From Hirudo medicinalis (Eukaryota > Annelida > Clitellata > Hirudinida > Hirudinidae): DNA of 64,000 nt. Below, piece after piece: positions 21,501 through 34,371 of the stretch (within the stretch, counting starts at the first letter, position 1; each line of letters starts with the position of its first letter). The stretch spans positions 213,659-277,658 of the forward strand of contig MPNW01000043.1 in assembly GCA_011800805.1 (NCBI GenBank), in the 5' to 3' direction. The notes beneath the pieces are model-generated. The model saw only the letters and a program-made list of their open reading frames with translations. It was not told where the DNA came from and did not search any database. The position numbers and the translations under genes are program-made.

Positions 21501-24500
21501 GCGTTCTTGCATGCCCCGATCAAAATGAGAGGAATTGGGATTCTTCAACTGCATCTCTGGATCCCGGAAATCAGAATCCGTAGAATGTCCAATAATGTTC
21601 TACGACAGGCCAAAGCGAGCAATGACAATTTCTTGATGGATGCTTTGAACGAAAATACGACTGTCGTTAGCGAAGTCAAGAGATTTGGTAGGCCGAAGGA
21701 GCCGTGCGTTCCTCGTGGACTTTCAACCGCAAAGGAATTGTACAAAACGTTGACGGTTATGGGTTGATGAGATTTCCGGAAGCATTAGTTCCAAACGAGT
21801 GGTTGGTGGATGGCATCAGTAGAATTCCATCCACCCAATAAGAAACTGTGTGAAAGTTCGGTCAGCAACGCTTTCAATGGACTATGGGCCTCGAGAAGGA
21901 CACCAATGTCCAACACAGTTTGCGCAGCCCGTCGCGGTGAAATGGAGTCTCTGGCCCACATCGTCCAGAAGTGTCCGAGCAGCCCCCGAGAGCCCCCGCC
22001 ATGCAAGAGAGAGCCTCGAATCCCCACCGTCAAAGGGACAAGAATCTCTGACTTATGCGCATGGAATGGTGAACGCTACGTTGTATGTGACGTTGCCGTG
22101 GTGTCAGATAACTTGGGTCTTGATAGAGTTCACCAATTCAAGACCAACAAATACAACATCACTGACATCCATCGATGGATGAGACAGAATAATCCAAGAC
22201 AGGATTCGGGTCAAATGGAGGCGATTGCCACTGCCTTTATCATCAACTGGAGGAGTGCAATCTCATTGGAGAGTTCATGGAAAAAATAGGTCTTCCAAAA
22301 CGGTTTTTGATGTGGACTTCAATAAGAACTCTGCTGGAGACCCACAGAATCTGGAAGATCTTCAGAATCAATGCCTGGAGAGAAAGGAAAAGGAGAAGGC
22401 CAAGGAAAACATTCATGTGAAACTAATTCATTTCAAAAATTCATTTTTGTGGTTGTTTTAAGTTATAGCATATAGTTATACAGTCCTTGGGTTTTCCCGG
22501 GCTCGTTTGAGGACTTTAAAGACATTGCTGAGGATATCTGCTACTTTACTATTACCGGAAATAATTTGCAGAGGATTGATTTAATTGTGGCTTCAACAGA
22601 ATGTTGTCATTTCACAGGAAAACATGGCATCATTTTGATGTGTTGACAATTAATGGAATTATTCCCTACTTGGAGCACCACAACTGCCCCAGTAACATCG
22701 TAACATTACTCGTACCTCGGAAATAGTTTTGGTCAATTTTCTTTTATGCAATGTATCTTGTTTTAGTAGCATCTAGAGTATCTAATTCTAAATGTTGTTG
22801 TAATGATTATTTAAATATTATAATCTTTGAATAAATTCATTTTGTTCGATTGATCTGAATTTAACTACCATCATGATCATCACGTTCATCATCTCATCGT
22901 CGCCGCCGTCAACATCATCATCATCATCATCGTCACCATCTAAACACAAACATGTGAACATCGCTTAGAAACGAAAGTCTCAATTGAAATCTTCGTCTGG
23001 AACTTCCATTGACTTTCATTAACGATAAACTTTCTTGTCCTAATTGCGCTGAAATGCTTTTAATTCCAGGAAATTTACAACCGAGGACATTTTTCTGTTA
23101 AATGATGTCATCATTTATTCCTTGGATTCCAAATAAGAAGTCCAACGAACGTTGGAGGGCCGAAGATTGTGCGAGTTTTGGGAGTTTGTGGGAATGATCA
23201 CCGAGGGAGACTGGATTGTTCTTCAGGGAAATTTTTTTCCGAGTAAAATAGTCGCATGTTCTCGTGAGCTACTCATACGTGTGTCCGACCTAATGATGGC
23301 TTGTTATTTTCCGCCAAGAATTGTACTTTTGGTGCAAACGTGGATTTATGGAGGCACGCATAGAAAATTATATTTCTCGCCGATGAAAGTGAAATAAGAA
23401 AATGCGAAAATTATTTTATAAAACTAAATACAACTTGCAGGAATATTTTGTTGGCAAAAAATCTGGAAATGCTGTTGCTGCTTACTAAATGGCAATAGCT
23501 TTTCGTGCTAGTTGCTATAGTGTAATCGCAGTCAGGACCGCCGGTGAGCAAGTGCCCAGGAGCCCGTTTAAAAAAGACCTTTGTTTTTGCTTTTCCATTA
23601 TTGATTGACATAACAGTAGGGACCGTGGCCGCTATGCCTAGTGGTCCGAAATTTCTGTCGGCGGCCCTGATCGCAGTGAAAAAGAAGTGAGTCACTTACA
23701 CCTGAGACTGGGGTCCGTGCAAGGCCTTGAGAAGATGACGTAGCGACTTATGTGCAGTTGAATTTCTTGTAAGGCGTTTGGGTCGTTGTGGCACTGTTGG
23801 ATGAGTTTCTGGTAGCAATCGTTGGCTTTGTCCCATTCTCTGAAAACAATCATTGATCATCTCGAGCGATCATTTCTGATCATCAATTTCAATTAACTTT
23901 TCATTCTCCAATGAAATATGTAGTATGAAGATTTATGATTTAATCCACAGGAGAGTTCAGTGACATGGAAACAAAAACTTTCATCCAAGAACACGAAACG
24001 AAAAAGCAAAAGATTTTAAATCTCGATCAACTTTTCACTTCTTTCATTCGATACGTCAGCGTCGGGTTGCCATGACAAATTTCTAATTTTAGATCTCATG
24101 CTCAGGATCGTATCGTGACGAACAAATAAATCGTGTATTCGACAAAATGTCGTACGAAGTTTGAGATCGTTTGGAGAAACAAGAAAACGGACCTCGTTAG
24201 AACCTTGCATAAACTACACGATTGCGGTGGCACAACTCACGGATTAGGAACCGGATTAAGATGGGTTGTCCTGAAAATTAAATTTGAAACAGTCTCCATT
24301 GTTTGGAAATTGATTAAATCCAGAACTTCGCCTTCGTTTCACTCGGTTTTACTTAAGTGCGGGAGTTGGAATTGTCTGAATGCTTTAATATTTCAAGTTC
24401 ATTGCAGTTCGAGTATAATAACTTCAGAAATAATCTTCAGAAATTTATTGTCTTCAGCTGGAATTTTTGTTATTATATTTTTCATTATAATTAAAATTTC

Positions 24501-27027
24501 TGACGTTTTTACATAATTAAATAGTTTATGAAGTAAGGATTAATATTATTATAGATAAATAACTGGACGGATAGACGAAAATGAATAGGCGGCCAGGTGG
24601 AGAAGGACGGACGGACGGATGCAGGAATTATAAGATGAATCAGTCATGGACACCGATGCTTTAAGACTGAAGTTTGATGCTCAGAACGAGCGAAGTACGT
24701 GATGTCAATGTGCCTGAAGGGACTCTTAAGGAATTGAAAGATGATGCCATCGAATGGACGTTATGAGGCCCCTTTTTATACTCCACTTTATAAATAGACC
24801 TGCCATGCCTATACCGCCAATCGAATCTTCATCCGAACTCCGCTTTCTTCGTGGATTCCTGGCCGAATAAAAGTCGTTAGATTTGAAATATTAGCCAGTC
24901 TTTCAATTGATCATCGCAGCATGATTTTATTTATAAAGGGTCAACCCGAACAAGGGAGAGTTAATTGCCAACGGTGGGAGAAGAAGTGATCATTAATCAC
25001 TCTCAGCCCAAACGCCCTGCAAGCGAGGAAGCGATGCAGTAACGGATTGCCTGCAATCCATCAAGTTTATTCCACTGTTTCTGCCCGCTCATCTACGTGA
25101 TGTTCACTTTTTAATCTTTCGATGTTTCCTGTTCCTCTTTCGGACAACAAGCAAATTGAGCGGTTCAAGTGGATTTGCTTAAGTCCTCGATGGATTGTGT
25201 CCACCATGTTAACTTTTCATCTGACAATTCCAGTGGCAATTTGAAGGACTTCACGTGAGACATCATTTGGCCTCAAATTATAATCAACTTACTTTACATG
25301 ATATTTCCTTCTCTGCATCTTCTTAATAACTTGATCCGCAATGTTTCCTGCTTAAGAGGCTGCTTTACTGAACGAAATAAAAGCGTTCGAGCAGAGTCGA
25401 AATATTTCATGGTACCACTCTTTGACTTCCCCTAATAATTCATTCTAGGGTTTTCCCGATAGTCGCTAGGCTGCTTTTGACGAAAAACTACTCTGGGAAT
25501 ATCCTGCCTAGAAATCAAAAAAAGTTATTCCGTTATTAAAACTCATAAATGAAATCCCCGCAGACAAAAGAATCACTTTCGATTTGATCAGAAGATGAGA
25601 TTGCATATCATTGACGTCATCCAAGTGATTGCTTGCAGCACTTTTATTAAATTTTCATTCCAAATAAACATTTGTTATTATAACATAATATCATATAAAC
25701 ATTTTTTATCCAACATTTTGTTAAATATTAGCAGACAATTGGTAATGTTAATTGCCGGTAATACAGGTTTTATGATGATGATGGTGAAGATTATTATTAT
25801 TGTTGTTATTGTTATTACTATTGTTATTATTTTTTTTTCATTATGTTTAAAGTGATGAGGAATTGAGCATTTAATCTCCTAAATGTCTTCAAAAGAAATT
25901 TAAAAATTCTAGAATGCTTACAAAGAAAGGTTTCTGAAAAAATAGTCGAACTTCGGGTTGTAATTAAAAGAGCACGGATGATAACCTCGAACGAACTCTA
26001 ACGATGGATCGAGTGAGAACACAATATTTCTTCATTGCCCTTCAACAATCCATCCATCCATTCATCCACCGATCCAACTCTCCATTCAATCATTATTCCG
26101 ACCGTCCACCCGATCGTTGTCATTTCAGATTGGAGGTGAAATTAGCCAGAGAACATGTTCTTGAAGGACGTGTCTTCGATTCTCGATTGTGATTGATGTT
26201 CAACTTGTTCTGCTAACCTTTGTTCAATTCTCGTGCCGAGAAGTTCAGCAATCGCTGCGTTGTAACAGAAATTCACATTGACTTTCAGAAAGATTTGCGT
26301 GGATTCCACAAATACTACAACAGATCATCATTCATTGGATATTTAGGAAATGCTTGATGGTACGAATGATTGATAGCAGGCGAGAATGAATGAATGAATG
26401 AATGAATGAGTGATACAAATGCCTTCCTTCCATGGATGATTTCCATCGTACTGCGTTGTCAAGTTCATCAATAGTTCGGCATTCCTCAATCAATGTTACA
26501 TCAAGACAGAAATCAAAACCAAGTATGTATTTATGCAACTAAAATTAATCGAAGAAAACCAAATCAAAGCTTGAGAACTTCTCGTAAATGTTGTCGAATT
26601 CGTGAGCCTCGTCGTGTCACGTGGTTCAGATGATTTATTCCTCCCGACACCGCTTATGACGGACCATAAAAAAAGGAGATAACCCCACCATCGATACGTC
26701 CGCCGAGGACCTTTCTCCTTCTTTTGTCCTCCAACGTTCCGTCCATCCATCCCTCCATCCGTTTATTCATCCATTCATCCGCCACCCATTAATTCATTCA
26801 TCCGTCCATGTGTGCTACTAAATCACGAAATGTTACTTCTCAATAGATTAACAACTGATTCAAATAAGCTTGGTTAATTTTTTCAAACTCCAATCGTGTT
26901 TTAAGGATTGTTTTTTACTGTTTCAAAATTATTTCTATAAAGGCATCCAAATTTTTGGAACAACTTCTAATTCTATTCTACAAATTCTAATGCACTCCGG
27001 TCAGTAGAAAAATTGTTATTGTTGTTG

Positions 27028-27065
<38 letters not shown>

Positions 27066-28639
27066 TTACTTTAACAATATTCCTATTGGTGTACCTATTT
27101 TATTGGACCCAACCATTCTCCTCAACCTATTTTCGAATGCATGAGACAAAGTTCTGAAAGTGGATGAAATTTCAAACCTCTGCAGAAAGTTACATTCTTC
27201 TTAGGGATGTTTCTCTCTTCTGGATTTCCTTCCGACTTTCCTCCACTAAACCATCCTTCCATCCGCAATTTATTTGTTTCTCGAATTCTCGGCGAATTAT
27301 CACCATTTTACTCAACATAAATCCCAATGACCTGCGTTTGGAATGACATGCATTTGCTAACAACTGGACGAATTTCATGTTAATTTCATATTCATTTCAT
27401 ATTCAGTTCATATTCATTTCATATTCAGTTCATATTCATTTCATATTCAGTTCATATTCATTTCATATTCAGTTCTATCAAACAAGAATTGGATCCTCCC
27501 CAAACAAGATGAGTAGATTCGATCGGGTTTCCGTCCTTCAAGATTGGAGCCCGTCAGTAAACATAGATCCGCGGAAGATCGTACACCCCTTAGCGGGCGC
27601 AACCAACTGGATTTTCCTGCTTAACTTTTAAATTATCCTGTCAATAATGACTTCCTTGTTGGAAGGGTTGTTGTTTACCAGCTTCTATTGGCTGGGTTGA
27701 GTTATTATCTGGCTACATGGGACTGGGAACATGACAACAGGTCAACTAAAAAATAATATTTTATCATAAAATATTAATAATTAATTAATAAGTAAATAAT
27801 AATAATTATTATTATATTAATAAATAATATTTTATCATAAAATATTAATAAATAATATTAAATTATAACAAATTAATATGAAATAAAACGACTCAAATGT
27901 GATGCAAAGTGATTCTCAGAAAATGAAATGTTCCTTACAAGGGAGGACAATAACTTTCCTGGCAGAACTGTGCACACGAGCGCGAAATTCATAAGGTCTT
28001 CCAGGGTCATAAAACATGGATGAGTCATGGAGGTTAAGGTGCCTCATGCAATACACGTGACCAATGCACTCACGTTCGCAATATTCTAATTTGTGTGATC
28101 ATTTCCTGAACATATTTCTTCATAATCTTGTATTCTTGTATTGATACCAACGTTTGAATTCTCATTGGTTAATTGAATAGTAATTTATGGAACCAATTAA
28201 AACATTTGGTAGTGCAAGTTTTATGTTTCCGGTACCACGTGATGTCCGTGCATGTTTTGCATCTTTAGAAGAAGTAAGCTTGTGGAATTATTGAACTTTC
28301 TTGGCTTTGTATCCATCCCTTCATCCATCCATCCACCCATCCGTCTCTTCATTCACCTACTCGTCCATCTAATCATCACGCACTAAAATGTTCAGAAAGA
28401 TGAATTTCAAATTTCAATGAAATGTTTCAAATTTCTTCTTAAGTTTGTTTGTGTTTATGTTTTCGTTTGAATCTCCTTGTGTTTATCAGAAGTTGTTTTT
28501 TTAAACGTTTTTGAATCCCACTCTTAAAAGCTTAGGCGGCACTTAATTAATGAAAAAAAAGGAAGTTATTAAGAAGTTACTTATAATAATAATGTAGCAA
28601 TATTAATAATTGTAATAATTACTTAGAGTAATAACATTG

Positions 28640-28686
<47 letters not shown>

Positions 28687-29878
28687 TCCAGGGCTCCATT
28701 GCAGCCAAATCAAAAAATGTACACTATCAGATCCCATCTAATACCAAGTCTTTTGCATTACCTCACCTTTAGTGGCATTTCGTTAAAGTCTCTCAGTGCT
28801 TCTGACACCTAGATAAGATTTGCTGTACGACAATGGTTTTCGTCTTCCCAAAGACGAAAAGGTTGCTTTCTTCCATGCGGTATGGAGGACTAGGGTTACT
28901 GCAGCTCAGAAAACGGGTGCCGATCATTAGAATCAATAGAATGTTGGCAATGGTGGCACAGTCTAAATCCAATCAGGATGAGTTTCTGCTTGATGCTTTG
29001 AAAGATTACAGCGCAATTCTTTGCGAATACAGAAAGTTTGGAAAATCAAAAGGACCCGCAGCCAAGAAACAACTGAAACATGAAACTGCAGAGAGTTTAT
29101 ATGACTCGGTCGATAGATACGGACTTCAGTCTTTTTCCCAAGGGGCAGTTTTTAGTGTTTGGAAAGTGGACGGTCGTTCCAGGTTAGCGCCAAGCTAGTA
29201 CATACAATGCATCAAAATCAGAGCGGCCGTCCTCCCAAACAATCTCAGGATCTCCAGGTATCATCCAGAGATAAATACTTATTGGGATTCTGGGTGTGGT
29301 ACCTCTGAGTGCCTGGACCACATCTTCCAGTTTTTCCCAGGTATGGACGCAGCGAGAAGAAAGCGGAATAACAACCTTGTTTGTGAATTAGAAAAGAAGC
29401 TGACTAAGAAAGACTAAATCACCAAAGTTGAGCCGAGAATAAATAGAGATGGAAACCTCAGGATTCCAGACCTCGTAGCACGGGAAAAGGATCAGTCCAT
29501 AGTCTGCGATGTCACCATCGTCTCTGGCACAGCCCAATAGACGAAGTGCACAGATCCAAAGTTCAAAAATATGACGATAAAGACGTTCAAATATGAATGA
29601 CAAACAATAGTCCAGGTGGAGTCCCTCCTCCGAAGGTTTATGCATAAATGCATTCGTTTGCAACTGGAGAGGAGTGATCTCATCTAAATCGTACTCCTCT
29701 TGGCGCGGCTTCTCCAGAAGCATGTTAATGAATTTTTCAACGACAGTTCTCTCCGGCACTTACCGCGTGTGGAAACATCACAAGCGAAAAACGCAAAAGC
29801 GATCGAAAAGAGTTGGATTGTAGCGATGACACTTTTTGTGTAACGCACGGTCTGATTTTTAAATGTTGATTTGCGCAT
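15569..29878 (-). CDS. Secreted cysteine-motif protein, gene 2 of a tandem pair
   Basis: Six exons, 29764-29878, 25369-25431, 24204-24270, 23700-23839, 19657-19777 and 15569-15923, join with phases 1-1-2-1-2 to 286 residues. Exon 1 has a basic start and the hydrophobic core VIATIQLFSIAFAFFA, a signal peptide with likely cleavage before CDVSTR. The mature part is helical with spaced cysteines: EIFRLC, RELCH, ANDCYQKLIQQC with PCTDP, then MADCF-x8-TC-x19-AC, then MKCF-x10-RC-x26-QC. If exon 6 is read to its stop, the end is hydrophobic (SMVTICGLFVLHRVL), which could be a GPI-anchor signal; alternatively exon 6 splices to exons at 14617-15073. Acceptors are strong (attgttttcag before 23839) and donors such as gtaagtg are near consensus. 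I do not know the family; the cysteine layout reminds me of poorly characterised arthropod secreted proteins, which is only an impression. Introns carry LINE fragments, a hAT MITE and many microsatellites. Confidence 0.65.
17282..17342. repeat. GAT/GAC trinucleotide microsatellite
   Basis: Imperfect (GAT)n with GAC variants inside the intron between exons 5 and 6 of secreted gene 2. Confidence 0.9.
17741..17842. repeat. (GAA)n followed by (CAA)n microsatellite
   Basis: About 24 GAA units run directly into seven to eight CAA units. The apparent poly-Glu/Gln and poly-Ser open frames here come from the repeat and are not genes. Confidence 0.95.
18607..18845. repeat. 17-bp minisatellite
   Basis: About 14 tandem copies of a unit close to attgaaaggaaatattg, with single-base variants (aat for att, aaaa for aaag). 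It lies in an intron of secreted gene 2. Because 17 is not a multiple of three, all three frames read as different repetitive peptides. Confidence 0.9.
20061..20265 (+). CDS. Possible tiny two-exon ORF (32 residues)
   Basis: An ATG at 20061 opens MDASSVGDPNKSALSTPKSY, ending at a good donor (aag|gtatgt, 20123). A pyrimidine-rich acceptor (ctttctgcag) at 20229 leads in phase to an 11-codon exon ending in TGA at 20263-20265. An AT-rich stretch with repeated aataaa follows at 20283-20330. It could be a micropeptide gene antisense to secreted gene 2, the 3' end of a retroelement, or chance. No family is recognised. Confidence 0.2.
20338..20680 (-). pseudogene. Degenerate coiled-coil ORF
   Basis: One frame reads DRITEGINETALPNLDDVKE and stops near 20585. 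An overlapping frame then runs to 20338 as a highly charged helix rich in E, K and L (for example EREEYFKRKSEQLEKENEEL). The frame break and the lack of a start codon suggest a broken gene or transposon fragment. It lies directly left of the 5' truncation point of the LINE copy. Origin unknown. Confidence 0.3.
20690..22465 (+). mobile_element. 5'-truncated R2/NeSL-like non-LTR retrotransposon, copy 1
   Basis: The fragment begins inside the reverse transcriptase at FVDVSKAFDSVSHESI. It keeps the region GRGVRQGDPMSPMLF and the catalytic motif FADDLLLLS (near 21009-21035). A frameshift follows at about 21050. Further frames carry the thumb region, then a His/Cys knuckle (ESLAHIVQKCP) and the restriction-enzyme-like endonuclease typical of the R2/NeSL group (REPRIPTVKGTRISDL, then VVCDVAVVSDN, then VHQFKTNKYN). 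Several frame breaks make it a dead copy. It lies antisense in an intron of secreted gene 2. Clade naming is from memory of motifs. Confidence 0.85.
22466..23532. other. Intron sequence of gene 2, no gene seen
   Basis: AT-rich sequence with short ATC microsatellites around 22900-22940. The area just after the LINE (22466-22560) might be further retroelement tail. No exon with credible splice sites was found on either strand. Confidence 0.3.
23533..23669. mobile_element. 137-bp hAT-type MITE with perfect 8-bp target-site duplication
   Basis: The ends are inverted: CAGGACCGCCGGTGAG on the left, and CAGGGCCGCCGACAGAA reading inward from the right. The element is flanked on both sides by the identical 8-mer atcgcagt (23525-23532 and 23670-23677). 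CAGG termini plus an 8-bp duplication are the hAT signature. It has no coding capacity. It sits in an intron of secreted gene 2, about 30 bp from the donor site of the exon at 23700-23839. Confidence 0.85.
27027..27063. repeat. (TTA)n microsatellite
   Basis: Uninterrupted TTA repeat inside the first intron of secreted gene 2. Confidence 0.9.
27385..27472. repeat. 22-bp tandem repeat, four perfect copies
   Basis: Four consecutive 22-bp copies starting at 27385, 27407, 27429 and 27451. The unit itself consists of near-duplicate halves built from ttcatatt. Located in the first intron of secreted gene 2. Confidence 0.92.
28640..28687. repeat. (AAT)n microsatellite
   Basis: Sixteen AAT units directly left of the second LINE fragment. 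Confidence 0.9.
28740..29680 (+). mobile_element. R2/NeSL-like non-LTR retrotransposon, copy 2 (3' part only)
   Basis: This is a second, diverged copy of the element at 20690-22465. It matches it collinearly: RYGGLGLLQLRKRVPIIRIN against RGIGILQLHLWIPEIRIRR, DEFLLDALKD against DNFLMDALNE, then the endonuclease region IPDLVAREKDQSIVCDVTIV and VHRSKVQKYDDKDV. The copy here keeps Pro-Asp in the PD..D motif, whereas copy 1 has Ser-Asp. The frame is broken in several places. It is antisense to secreted gene 2, and its right end lies close to the donor of that gene's signal-peptide exon. Confidence 0.75.
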
Positions 29879-30253
29879 TATGTCCCGGGGTTCTCTCAGA
29901 CCCAGAAGGGGGACTTGGTAAGGTTCTTGATCCGTGATTATGTTTGTTCGTTTGTTTGGCTGAGAAAATAAAGGAAGAAAAATAATAATGATGATGATGA
30001 TGATGACGATGACGACTACGATGATCATGATGATAATAATCGTTTCAAATCGTTGATCTTAAAGATACTATGTTATATACATGCCTATGATATCTCTGAG
30101 ATCGACAACTCGACATCGTGAGTCACCACTTCGTCCTTGAGTTCTTCTGATGGTCACGGAACCTAGTCACAGTCTCAAATTGTTCTGTCTGAAGAAAGCA
30201 GAGTGTCGCTAATTCAGAATTCAGAAATAAAAAGCAACAGTGGATTTTATGGA

Positions 30254-33212
30254 TCAGTGCATGCTTGGATGAATCGCTGCGAGCACTTGTGGATTCATCT
30301 TTTTTTGCTGAAAAGTCGAGAGGAAAAATATATCGCAACAGCAACAACAACAATAACAACCACATCAACAATATTAATAGCGAAAATAAGACCAGCACGT
30401 AAAAGTTATTACAACTATGAACATGGAATTCAATCCACTTTAGAGAGAAAAGTTGCAAACATAACATAGACATAACGGGGTCAGGTGGACAGGTGGACAG
30501 GTGGAGATGCACTGGGAGACCAGGGATGGACGTGGCATTCCACGAGATTGAAAATTAAAGAATTCCTCCGGACGTGACCGTAATGCCTTGGAATGGCTGG
30601 AAGAAGAGGTCCAATTAAGTCCAGGATGACCTGCATCAGGAGACACGAGAATATGCTTGCGGCATATTTCTTGTTTCCATCCACTTTGAGATGTTTTCCC
30701 CAGAGTACCTCAGCATCAAGAAGCTGGAAGTACTCTCTCCCTCCTCCCAGTGAATTTTTGAGCGCAGTGGACACGAATTTTAAAACAAGAACCTCATGTC
30801 GCACAGACGTGTTGAATCGTCCAAAGAATTCTTCAAAAGCAACCTTCCTTTTTTATTCGTCCGCGAATATCCATCTTTGAATGAAGTGGCCAACTAAATG
30901 CTGAGGAAACAAAATACACTCCACTGAAGAGGGGAATTCTTTTAAAATTAAAGTCACGATTTTCAAAGTACTTTTAAACTTAATTAAGTGAACAATTGCA
31001 GGGAATGATCGCTTGATGGATGATCAACTCGCCTGCAAGTCTTGTTGAAGCGATGCTCCGCGGAGACGAGGTGGTTGCTGAATCTGATCTCCTCCAAAAC
31101 ACGCAGAAGGTTTTCAGAACATTTCTTTGATGGTTCATCCCAATACGCGTTTGGACATTTTCCACTGCTGTGATGAGTTGATGGATCCGCTTGACCGCTT
31201 CCACCGTTGGCTGGAAAACATGATTTCAACGATTTTAAGAACTTCATTGAAGTTCATTGAACAAGCATTGAACTCGTTATTTCACAAGTGAATTCATAAG
31301 AATTACCAACAATAACACATCCGATTTAACTTCCATGTTCAACACTTCTACATCACAATAATCCATTTAGGCGAATTTTGCTTTGAATGGCGCAAATTTG
31401 GCATCGACATCAAGTTCTCAATCGTTCTGAGTTTGAAATGATGCATTCGTGTTAATATTCCATTAGCTCAGGACGGTAAACATCCTTTGAGGAGGCAACA
31501 TTTCGCCAGGTACACGGGCATAAAGAGGTAATAAAACTGCCTGATCTATGAGCAAGTAGCAGTGTCTGCTGTGCTCAGATAAGACAGTTTCCGTGTCAAT
31601 TGGCAGCGAGATATACCACTTCTACAACTTGTATGGCTTGTAGAACTCCTACCATTGTACCTCTTGTATTACTTGCATTATTTCCTTCGACAAAGATTAA
31701 TCAACTCAGAACACCAAATGAACCCAAATAACAGTGTTTTTTTACGATCATATTTTCCAGTGAACTAATTTTTTTTCTGTTCACAAAGTTCAATAATCTT
31801 AAGGAATGATGGAAGCCATTTTGTGACATATTAAAACCACAGCACACGAGATATTGTAAATCTTATTTGAGGCGGCTTAACATGAAACATTGCGAATTAA
31901 ATATTTTGATAAATTCATCAAAACTTATCGGAAAATGCAATTTCCAAAATGGAAGTAAATTTGATTGATCCCTGAAGTTTTCCTATTCATCATCACTTTG
32001 ACATGAATGAATGGAACATCTATGGATGGATGGATGGATGGATGGATGGATTGATGGATGGATGGATGGGTGGGTGGATGGATGGTGGAATAACGAATAG
32101 ATGGATGGAAAGAATGCATTTGCTCCAATTCAAAAAGTTAATCTTGCTAATTTTCTGCCAAGGGAATAATTTCATTATAGCGATGATGATAGTGATGGCG
32201 ATGATGATGGTATTGCCAAAGGTGATGATGATGATGATGGAGGAAGATGATGAGGATGAAGAGAACTGTCGCTGCTTCTGGGAAGGCTTAAGTGCTGTTG
32301 CGAATCATAAGTTGAGCTGCACCGAGAAGAAATGGTGCTTTGAAGGAGGCTGGACGATGGATGATGATGACGACGTTGATGATGATGATCACGGTGATGG
32401 AGATGAACATGATGATGATCACGGTGATGGAGACGAACATGATGATGATCACGGTGATGGAGACGAACATGATGATGATCACGGTGATGGAGACGAACAT
32501 GATGATGATCATGGTGATGAGAGAACATCGTGGTGACCTGGATGGGGTGTTGTAGGTTTTTTATTGCTCCATTCCCTTCTTAAGAACCTCATGTTTATGC
32601 AAATTGTGAAAATAAATTATGAAATAAGTTTAATATAAAATTATTAATTTAATGAGTTAGGAATTATTTTCAGACTTTTTAAGTTACCAGTTGGAATCAA
32701 TTCTCAAGTCAACTAACTTCTTACAATTTATAAACAAGCATTATGTTTATTTTAATTAATTATATTAAGTATTAATTAATTAATTTTAATTATTTTAAAA
32801 CATTAATTAATCACAATTAATTATAATAAATTATAATATCATATTGAATTCTTGTTATTAACTTATTGCAAAAAGTATGTGAGAGATCGAGAGTTACACA
32901 TTTGTCATAAAAAAACATTTTTGACGATTTTTCGACTGAAACTCGACTGAAGCGATCGATTATGAGTGATTGAAATGGACTTCTATTCTTAGAACTGGAG
33001 GAGGTGCGGTCAAAGGTCAGGAAGGCATAGGTGGACATTTACATAGAACAATCCAGTTCAGATGTAAAGCATCCTAGCGCACGTTTCAACTTATTTCAAC
33101 TTCTTGTTTATTTCAACAAAATCGAAGCTCATTGAAGGAACAAAAAGGTGCTCGTTAATGCAGAGATTCCTCTTTATGATAAAAGTAACGGCAGTATTAA
33201 CAATAATACCAC

Positions 33213-33280
<68 letters not shown>

Positions 33281-33300
33281 TCAATTAANAATAATACCAC

Positions 33301-33371
<71 letters not shown>

Positions 33372-33474
33372 TCAATTAATCATACGTTTAATTGATTAAT
33401 AAATTAGAATTAATAGTAAAAATAAATGAAATGAAAAGGTTGAAAACATTTCATCATCATCATCGTCGTCGTCG

Positions 33475-33508
<34 letters not shown>

Positions 33509-34330
33509 GACTAGTGACAATTCTTAAATAGTTTTTTAATGCTAGCATGTTTTATTTCGTACTTAACTACAGAACGCTGAATAATTTATGATAGGAACAG
33601 TGGTAACCAATGGCAACCTCAACGTCAACCACGAAATCACGGGTTGCGAGGGAAATTGAATGTTGGCATCACTCTTTGCCGCTTCATTGAACATCACAAT
33701 TACAAACATCACACGCTCACAACCGCACAACACATACAGCGGTCATCATCACCACGGGGGCGCCATCGTCATCACCATCGTCATCACCATCGTCGTCATC
33801 ATCGTATCCGTGGCGACGTCGTCATCGTCAACATCATTATCATCACCGATGAAAAGAGGCTCATCTGCGATTTGAGTAACCATCAACACCATCGTCATTA
33901 CTATCGCCATCCTCCTCCTCCTCATCATCATCATCATCACCATCACCGTCATCATAGTCATACCAGTTAACTTTAAGAAATCAAAATCTTTTAGAAAAAA
34001 AAATTCGATCCTCCTTCAAGTCAAAAAAGAAATAATCGCTGACCGACCACTCGAAATTCCTTTCACTTTTTCCAGGTGTCCATTACAGGTGTCTAATACA
34101 GGTGTCTAAAACATGTGGCTGATTCATTCCACCCGTTCCTTAATGAGGGAGATTAAGTTTAAAGTTTTAACAAGGAAATCGTTACGTCATAATGAGATGA
34201 TCAGTCGCAAACTGTGAATCTTTCGCAAACCTTGGATCCAGCATCACTTTCATCGTCATCGTCGTTATCATCATCATCATCATCGTCATCGTCATCGTCA
34301 TCATCATCATCATCATCATCGTCGTCGTCG

Positions 34331-34371
<41 letters not shown>

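Noticed and set aside
23152..23397. Plus-strand open frame of 81 codons
   Set aside because: No recognised domain, no splice partner, and lies in an intron of the opposite-strand gene.
23697..23702. Donor of the exon starting at 23839 placed at 23701 (cag|gtgtaag)
   Set aside because: Using gt|gtaagt two bases further gives a stronger site and restores phase with the next exon, without needing an extra exon.
29388..29759. Minus-strand open frame of 123 codons
   Set aside because: Mostly the antisense of the second LINE copy, whose plus-strand frames match the first LINE; only its extreme right end lies outside.
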